In this document: positions 45,698 to 64,000 of the stretch, in pieces | How positions within the stretch are numbered: position 1 is the stretch's first letter | Layout: each line of letters opens with the position of its first letter | NCBI GenBank assembly: GCA_002633005.1 | Contig: NMRA01000444.1 | Coordinates: 159,456-223,455, forward strand | Source of the DNA: Phoronis australis | Lineage: Eukaryota; Phoronida; Phoronidae | Length of the DNA stretch: 64,000 bases | Direction: 5' to 3' | Notes under the pieces: generated by a model | Seen by the model: the letters and a program-made list of their open reading frames with translations, nothing else | Database searches by the model: none | Told to the model about the DNA's origin: nothing | Made by a program: the position numbers and the translations under genes

Positions 45698-48084
45698 TTA
45701 CACACTGTTTCGAGGATGTGAACCATTGTTCAGTCCTTGTACAACGTAGGTGCGGTTACCAAGCTTCTCCACAATTCTTCCTAGGGTCCATTGATGTCCT
45801 TCACGCAGCTCGAAGTAGACAGTCTGACCTTTTGGTGGTTCAGGAAGATTTCTTGATTTCCTGTCATACCATGTTTTTACAGGTTGCTTGTGCTTCGGTC
45901 TTTTGTCAGAGGCAATTTCGTCCTGTGGTGGTTGTTTCCGCACGAAACGAGGCAGAAGAGTGCAGGTTATTCTCGTAAACATCATTTGTGCAGGACTCGG
46001 ACCAGTATCCTCACGTGGGGTGTTTCTTTGTTCCAGCAGGGCAATGTTGAGGTCTGTTCCATCTTTCAGTGCCTTTAGCATTAAATATTTAACGACCTTC
46101 ACAGCTGCTTCAGCTTTTCCTTTAGCGGAGTGGTGTCCTGGTGATGACGTCACATGTGTTATCCCCCACGTAGTAGTAAAGTTGGCAAATTCACGAGAAG
46201 TGAACTGTGCTCCACAGTCAGTTACAAGCATTGTTGGGATACCATATCGCGAGAAATATTTCTTTAAACATCCAATCACTTTCGTGGTAGTAGTAGTCTC
46301 AAGTCGATCAACCTCTATGAAGTTGGAATAGTGGTCGATAACAACAATGTATTGTAGTCCATTAATTTCAAAGAGGTCACTCGATACCTTTTCGTATGGT
46401 GTCTTTCTATCACTCTGCAGTCGTAATGATTCAGGTTGGTTGCGAGGTCGAAGTTCTTGGTACGGAGCACAGGATTCGACATGCCTCTTTATGTCCTCCG
46501 CCATCCTGGGCCAGTATACCAATGACCTAGCACGACGTAACATGCTGTTGTAGCCTAGATGAGCAGAGTGTAGGCGAGCTTTTATGTCCTTACGCATCTG
46601 ACCGGGAATCACAATCGCTTCACCCTTTAGGATGATTCCAGCTTCACAAAGAGAATATAATGTCCCGCATACTGTGGTATGCTTTCAGCTCAGCAGGCAT
46701 GGAGTGTTTATTAGGCCACCCATTCAGAATATACGACCTTAAAGTGTACATCAGGGGATCGTCATCAGTTGCCTTCTTCACTTCCTGAAGACGCGCATCT
46801 GAGATGTCCGGGAAGTAGTAAATGTTCAAGGTTTCTTCATAGTCAACAGCATTTAGGAATGCACGGCTAAGTGTGTCAGCAATGTACAGCTCGGAACCTT
46901 TAACAAACTGAAATTCAACATCATAGCGTAGTACGGTATAGTCTCATCAGTAGACTTTGGAGACGCTTTGGAGCTTGACTCAGAGGTCTCTTCAATATGG
47001 CTGACAGAGGGCGATGATCGTTCTGTATGATGATTTTCCTTCCGTAGGTGTACTGATCAAAACGTTCTAAGCCGAATACAACAGAGAGAAGTTCCTTCTC
47101 GATCTGGGCCCGGTTTCTCTCAGGTTGGTTTAGTGAGTGAGACGCATATTCAACTGGATCCCCTTGTTAGAAGAGAACAGCACCCACACCATCTTTACTG
47201 CTATCAACTTGGACAATTGTTTCTTTATCTTTGTCGAAGTAAGCGAGAATAGGAGTCTGTGTCAGCTTAACTTTTACCACCTGCAAAGCAGCATCACAAG
47301 CAGGGGACCAGTTCCACGTAGAGTCATTTCTTGTTAGCACACGCAAAGGTTCTAGGTCAGTAGACAAACCAGGTAGAAATCGAGAGAGGTATTGCACCAT
47401 TACACATAGGCGCTTCACACCTTGGACATCAGTGGGCGGCAGCATATGATTTCTTTTTCTGACTTTTGCCCCCTTTTTTCACGAAACTGACAGATGCACC
47501 TTTACTCTGGAGCTGGACAAGTTCTTTGTATCAAGCAGTGCAATGGCCTTTGAAAGTGCCAGGTTTTCCTGTTCCATTTGAAGATCACACGACAACTTTT
47601 TGTCGGTCATCCCTGAGCTAAAGACGGTCTCGAATATCTCATCTTTTTCGCCGAAATTACAATGAGCTGCTAGTTCATGTAGACTTCTAACAAAACTTTC
47701 AACTGACTCACCCTGCTGTTGGCTACGTTGATAGAATTTCGTTCTCTCATGGATAGTGTTTTTTCGTGGAACAAAATAGTCCTCGAATTTCTGCAGAACC
47801 GTATTGAAATCGTCTTTAAGATCTGGTGGATTTGGCACTTTTTCTGTTGGAACGGGTGTTTCAAATTTGAATGACTTGAAGATGTGTTCGACTTGACGAC
47901 CCATCGTATACACAAGTGCACAGACTTGTACATCAGCTTTTTCATCCCTGATTTTCTCTAGAGTGTAGTAACACATAAACCTGATTCTCCAGTCTGGCCA
48001 TGATGATGGTTTCGAGAAATCAAATGCTTCCGGTGCTTGATATTTAGGCATTGTGGACGATATGGTAGTGCTACACACACACAC
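45698..48084 (-). pseudogene. Ty3/gypsy element lacking PR and most of RT
   Basis: Minus-strand order: Gag (48051-47479, MPKYQAPEAFDF, HELAAHCNF), then, after a junction near 47446-47478, the end of RT and RNase H (VQYLSRFLPGLSTDLEPL, ILAYFDKDKE, QVDSSKDGVGAVLF), then integrase (46829-45698: the LVYWPRMAEDIK zinc region, DLFEINGLQYIVVIDHYSNF, VTDCGAQFTS, KGKAEAAVK, giving the D-D-E triad). Protease and the catalytic half of RT have been deleted. Integrase has an Asn to Cys change in the usual TDNG motif. Frames are broken between RNase H and integrase. Confidence 0.85.
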
Positions 48085-49476
48085 AATGATTGACAGTACA
48101 CAGTAGTAGTAGATAGTGACAGTTCACGAACGAGCTAGTCTATAGATTTGACGATCAGTGACACGGACAGTATAATGACACAAATTCGACTTGACTGATG
48201 TGATGACTTGACTTTAAGACTTGACAAGGTAACAGGAGTCAATCCTACCTTTCCAGTTATCACTTTTGTGCCAACTGACATGCAGGGAATGCTCAATTGA
48301 CGATATGACAGCTTGTGTACTTAGACAAAGTGGTCACAAACAAGCGATGATTTCATCCACAAGTAATATTATACCTTTTCATTCGCCCATCCACCTTCAA
48401 ACTATTGTCCTAACTGTCTCTGAGGCTTTATCTTTCGTTTTCAGTGATTTTCACTTAGTATTTCGAAGCATCCCACTCCTGACACCATGTTTTAAGGCTA
48501 CCAAATGAATGATGATAAAACCTGTTGTTTTCATGAAACCGGAAGTGCAGTATTTATTTGCTGCGGGATTGACGTCAATACTAAATGGCGACTGCCATTG
48601 GCTAATAAAATCAAAAATACGAAAACTAAAATATATCAATAATAATATAACATAGTCTTCTTCTGTACATGCGTGACCAGCTCATCAAAGCAGCGGGTGT
48701 ACGCATCACCAGATGCTATGTATCCTTATTGGGGGGCCACACGGTATCGGTATCGACCCCATTGTTATATTTTGGTTGTTTTCAGCTTTCAATCTATTTG
48801 AAATGTTTATTAAGCACTAAAGTTCACATGTCTTGAGTCCATAAAAGAGGAAATCATAACATATCTCCAGTAGAGGAGAGGTCTACTATGTCTACCATGT
48901 GGGGATAACTCCATAGACAGAAGTGTGGTAAAACAATACACTATATAACACCCATGGGGTGGTAAAGGTGGTGAAATGATGGTCTTCCTAACAAATAGGT
49001 ACACTGTGATAACCGTTCCAAGCGTCAAAGACTGCTTTTTTCTTCTTCGGCGGGACTGATCTGGCCTGGTGGTATGGGGACGGGCTGTGGTGTTTCTCTC
49101 GCATTTGGCATGCATGTTGAGTGGCTGGAGATCGACAATTCGGCGAGGAATGCTGTACCAATATTGTCTAATTTTGTATCGCTTTAGTAAGCTGAATCAC
49201 GTTGACTGATTAGCTAGCTAGGCTACTGTATGTCATAACAATTGAAAAAATCATAATTTCTATTTTATTTCCATTGTACACAAGCATCAAAGAAGAAAAA
49301 ATTATGTCAGAAAACCAACATTATGTACAAACTGTGTAGAAGTATAATTTAGTACCTGGGTTTTTCTGCAGGAACATTAGCCGTATGCTTCTGTTGTCTG
49401 GACTGCCGAGGAATCTGTTTATTGGATCCAATGGTTCATGTCTTATTGGAACCATTCAACTCAGACATCATCGATG
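48085..49476. other. No gene recognised; upstream flank of the gypsy element
   Basis: A 5' LTR would be expected just above 48085, but no copy of the 45240-45364 sequence is present. A CA microsatellite is at 48072-48083. The rest is unassigned. Confidence 0.45.
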
Positions 49477-49738
49477 TTAATTTGTTTCCAATGCTTGCAC
49501 TTCATCAACTGCTGTGTCAATGAGCTTGTAAGCTGCAATGTCTGCGTCTTTTTGGCAGCTTGGTACTAATAGTCCCTTGAGGTTGTCAAGTCCATTCAAA
49601 AGAGTTACAAACGTAAAATTGACCCGTTCATCATGGACTGCTTCATACGTTGCGCTTTTGTCAAATACGATGTTTCCCAGCACCAATTTGCATCTCTTGC
49701 AATTTTCAAAATAAACGTACCAATGTCTGAACACTTGA
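49477..49738 (-). CDS. Possible terminal exon, unknown protein
   Basis: An open frame of about 87 codons without low complexity (HWYVYFENCKRCKLVLGNIV at the start, ending VDEVQALETN and a stop at 49477). It is preceded by TTTCTGGGTTTCAAG, a usable acceptor near 49739-49740, and it has a CxxC pair. I do not recognise the family. No upstream exon with matching phase was found; a neighbouring frame (49990-49925) ends at a GTAGGC donor but in the wrong phase. It may be a real last exon or chance. Confidence 0.25.
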
Positions 49739-52196
49739 AACCCAGAAAAGTTGTAACACCAAGTAAATGCCCATGTGGATGGGCATTTCAATGGGTGGGC
49801 TTTTCTGCGGAAATTCCCGGCAAAGAAGACGGTCAGTGCTGAGGTCAGAACCAGGGCTCCCTAGGATGCTTATTGAACTCCGTCCGAGTTCGCAAGACTT
49901 TGCTAAGAAAGTACAGCCTACCTGCAATTTCTGGTACTGTACACTGTTTGCGAATGCGTCACATGAGTGCCACCCCTTCCCTCGATTCATTCGTTGTATA
50001 TAGGCCTAACTTGCTAGCGTGTATCTTGAAACAGACTGGTGACCAGACCACAGCGCTCCCCATGACATCAGTTGTTCAGATAACGAGTTGATCGTTTTTT
50101 AAGATAAACACATTACATGTACACTGTAGTGGAGTGTAATAGCAGGACTATGTATGACAGATGAGGTAAAATGTTGCACATCGCCCATACCAAAAAAGGC
50201 CTTCTTGCAAACACTTGCCGCAAGGTTGCCGCAAAGTTACAGCAAGTTTGCTGCAAAAGTTTCTGCAAACCAGCCACAAACACATGGAATCATCTCTGAA
50301 CAGAGAGTGGATGCAAATTTCCTGCAACCCAGCCACAAACATTGCTGCAAGCTTGCGGCATATTTGCCGCAAACATATGCAGTAAACTTTTACCATGCAA
50401 ATGAAGTTTGCTGCAATTTTGCTGCAAACATCTCTATGTCCTTATATGGAACAGTTCCTGCACCCCAGATGCACACATTGCTGCAAGCTTGTCGCAAACA
50501 TCTGCGAACCACTTGAAAAAAATGTTGCTGCAAGACTACAACATACTTGAATTGTGGCATGAATAATTTAATGCAGAAATGTCCTTGGCAAATATACGCC
50601 TGCTTGTTATCACGTGTCACAGTCATATTCTGTTGTGCCACAGTCACTGAATTTTATCATTTTTTTCCGAGACACTTTGTAACAAGTAACAAGTGAATAT
50701 ATTGCTGTAATACCTCAAGTTATGTTTTTGACATGAAAAAAGTCAAAGGAAGGTGTATTGTGTCTTTCAAGAAGTGGAACGGTAAAGACATGTATTCCTT
50801 TACTAGTCACTTTGTTGTGTTGACTGATGGTTGGCAACAGTCCTTGTAAGTACACAATTTTGAGTGTTTGTGTTGCTGAATAAACATCTGCTTTATAACT
50901 GACCATTCTTCATTTTGCCCTCATCAACAAAGTGAAAGCACAGTAGGAGTAAACTGACCAGCACACCATTGTGTATGGAGTTATTAGTCCAGCATTAAAT
51001 CCTAGTGTGGGTTTTGTCACTCACTTAGCAACTCTATTCAGTGACACAGCTCCATATACCTCTGGGCCATACTTGTCGATTATTAAAATCCAGCGCAGCG
51101 CTTATTACCTCACCAACTTCAGATTCTAAACGTTAAAACTTTGTAGCGATGATTTTTCCTCATGAAACACTCAGTGAACTCAATGCACTTCATACTGTTG
51201 TCATGTGTAATTATGAATATTAACTTATTGGATTAAAAACAAGAAGCTAAACATTGATTGAAAGGTGGCGTTCCATGGGGCTTTTAGGGTTATGTGTCAT
51301 TTTCATGGTTTCAGATATGGAATTGTATTGCTGTCATAAAGAAATCCGTGTCCAATTAGCTGGTTCACTAAATGCCTCTTGTGAACCGCTGATCCTATTT
51401 GTATCTACACAAGTGTATTCAGATTGTACATGGTACGATAAGGCCACTAAGTTAAACAGTGGTCCTACTTGTATCTATGTGGGTGTATTCAGACAGTAAG
51501 CATTCTGTAAAATCAGGACTCGCCCATCATTGGCACTACTTGAATTGTTGAAGCTCACATCGGTATATTGGTATCTGTTATTGAATGTTTTATACTTGAA
51601 TGTAAAACAAGTTGGTAATGCTTGTATGTCATTGGATCATTAAATGTGTACTAACTTAATAAAGGAAGTAGTTTCATATCCAATTTATTACTTTTCTGAA
51701 ACAAGACATGTTAAATACAGTACAAAGAAACAACCATAAATGCCGTAGCCATTCCACTGGGTTCATTTCAGAAAAATGTTACTTCTGGTAAATATGCCGA
51801 TGCAATTAATGGTTAACCCAGTTCACAACCCATAATTTACATATATGTTAATGAGCTGGAGCAAAAGGTGCACACCAAAAATAAACGTGGTGATGAGAGT
51901 ATAATATAAAACTCTTCAACCTGGACACACATTATTTGATACAATTTCTCTCCAACAGGCTTATTACATTGTTGCATTTACTCTACACTGGATCAAATAT
52001 TTGGAGGCAGTTGTACAGAGCAAACGACTATAAAAGTAAACTTTTCATAAACTTATTGACTAGACATTTGACGTATACTAATAAACTGAATTTTTACTTA
52101 GTTCCCAAAGACAGTGCAGTCAGTTGTAAGACAAATAAATAATTCTACTCCACACAGCTGTCATTCATACAGACATTACAGAGACAGTGCATCACG
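49739..52196. other. No gene recognised; contains a GCAA-rich repeat
   Basis: Short open frames only. The one structured part is the 50205-50540 block listed separately. The 3' part may be TXNRD2 3' untranslated sequence. Confidence 0.4.
50205..50540. repeat. Degenerate TTGC(T/C)GCAA motif cluster
   Basis: TGCTGCAA, TGCCGCAA, CTGCAA and close variants occur over twenty times in about 330 bases, with half-phased larger repeats (CAGCCACAAACA twice, TTGCTGCAAGCTTG twice). TTGCNGCAA is palindromic, so the block has dyad symmetry. Confidence 0.6.
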
Positions 52197-52283
52197 CAAG
52201 TGTTATCCGTGTGCCAAGTCTCAAACATGATCCATCCTGTGCAGGACTTGAGAGCATGTCTTCATTAATGCACAATACACTTG
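52197..52283 (-). promoter_or_regulatory. SECIS element of TXNRD2 (form 2)
   Basis: On the minus strand: lower stem CAAGTGT/ACACTTG and GTGC/GCAC, an internal loop, the quartet ATGA (52265-52262) opposite TGAG, an upper stem AGACATG/CATGTTT, the conserved AA exactly 12 bases after ATGA in a bulge, and a mini-stem GTCCT/AGGAT with loop GCAC, the mark of form 2. It lies about 390 bases past the stop, so it is in the 3' UTR and would recruit SBP2 to decode the UGA as selenocysteine. I folded it by hand. Confidence 0.88.
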
Positions 52284-52673
52284 GTGATGTACTATCCTTT
52301 ATCCATGCACGTGATGAGGATTTTCTAACACAGAAAACAGGGTAAACAGAAAGGACTCTAAGGACCTGAAGGCTTTTTGGACCATATTTATAAAAACTAG
52401 GGATCGTCGTTCAGATGTCACAGATTAAAATGTATTTATGGGATACAAATGAATTTGAAAAATTAAGCAAAGAACAGGTATAATTACTTGTAAATTTTGG
52501 AGCATTAGAGACTCAACAAAATGACAAGAGATTATTTTAAAACTTATAAAATGGGAAGTATCAAAAATGTGACGTTAAGCACGCCCCATTATACACTAAC
52601 TGAAGCACAATCCTCACCACGTGTGTGGAAACAATTTTCTGGGATCAGGCAGTAGTATCTACCTGATCCCTGA

Positions 52674-63614
<10,941 letters not shown>

Positions 63615-64000
63615 GTTTACTCACCGAACTTTCATGTAACTCGAATTACCATTGGTCAACATCGTCCGACATGAAAAACTTACCTTGATTGGTAAATGCA
63701 CTGGAGTATTTGCCGCTTTGTCGATCCTGGCCCTGAGCTGCATGGCCCCGGGCCCGGTTGCAAGGACTCTACACAAATACGTGCTGAATATACTGTGCTC
63801 CCGGTCAATTTTAACTCATTTGTGGTCTCTTTTTGCAAACACGGATTTCTTTTCTAATGCTACTTTATCTTCATTACTAAGTCAAAATAGTAACGACGAC
63901 GCCCGAGCAAACTCTAGGGCCTACTGAGTGAAATGACTCTAGTCGGCTTTCAGTCCGGGCCCCGGCGCAAAGACCATATAATTATACATATATTTTTTAA
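63615..64000. other. TXNRD2 promoter region; possible divergent start
   Basis: Holds the TXNRD2 5' flank. A plus-strand frame (63652-63927) with a hydrophobic start (VFAALSILALSC) has no recognised family and I do not call it. GC content rises near 63740-63960. Confidence 0.35.

Noticed and set aside
63680-63745. Alternative TXNRD2 first exon starting at an ATG near 63740 with a GTAAGT donor
   Set aside because: Wrong splice phase for exon 2, and the in-phase frame has no ATG. The exon at 63524-63614 fits in phase and gives a presequence.
63652-63927. 91-codon plus-strand frame with a hydrophobic start
   Set aside because: No family recognised, lies in the TXNRD2 5' flank; could be chance.

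Overview
The window is nuclear DNA of an animal, most likely a marine invertebrate. Genes are split into many short exons with GT/AG introns, and spaces are filled with DNA transposons, non-LTR and LTR retrotransposon fragments and minisatellites. One gene is a selenoprotein. A probable two-haplotype join shows strongly diverged alleles. I cannot name the species. No bacterial, organellar or CRISPR features were seen.

Layout. 1-13.3 kb is gene-poor and full of mobile DNA: several inverted-repeat elements, a decayed LINE ORF1, and a heat-shock-element array upstream of a TATA box (about 2.02-2.24 kb, minus strand) that looks like the promoter of an LTR. At 13.3-15.2 kb (minus) is a single-exon gene for a multi-pass membrane protein of the DUF229 sulfatase-like family whose metal-binding motifs look lost. 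About 650 bp away, head to head, starts an FKBP6/Shutdown-type gene (plus, 15.85 to at least 32.38 kb, 11 exons assembled here by reading frame and splice phase). Its introns hold a minisatellite, an 820-bp TIR transposon and a 5'-truncated LINE with an 8-bp target duplication. Its 3' part is present twice, joined by a single N, and one copy carries a 501-bp transposon that the other lacks.

36.9-40.7 kb (minus) holds a THAP-domain gene of four exons with a one-base frameshift in exon 2 and a PIF/Harbinger remnant and a tRNA-like SINE in its third intron. 41.5-48.1 kb is a graveyard of internally deleted Ty1/copia and Ty3/gypsy elements, all on the minus strand.

52.7-63.6 kb (minus) is a complete mitochondrial thioredoxin reductase gene (TXNRD2 type): 16 exons, 520 residues, a presequence, both redox centres and a C-terminal Gly-Cys-Sec-Gly. 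A SECIS element lies about 0.4 kb beyond the stop. Its introns are rich in minisatellites.

The host genes do not form a pathway. FKBP6 acts in germline piRNA biogenesis and transposon silencing, TXNRD2 in mitochondrial redox balance, THAP proteins bind DNA, and the DUF229 protein has no known role. All exon structures are my own reading of frame, splice consensus and family similarity; no search or transcript data was available.
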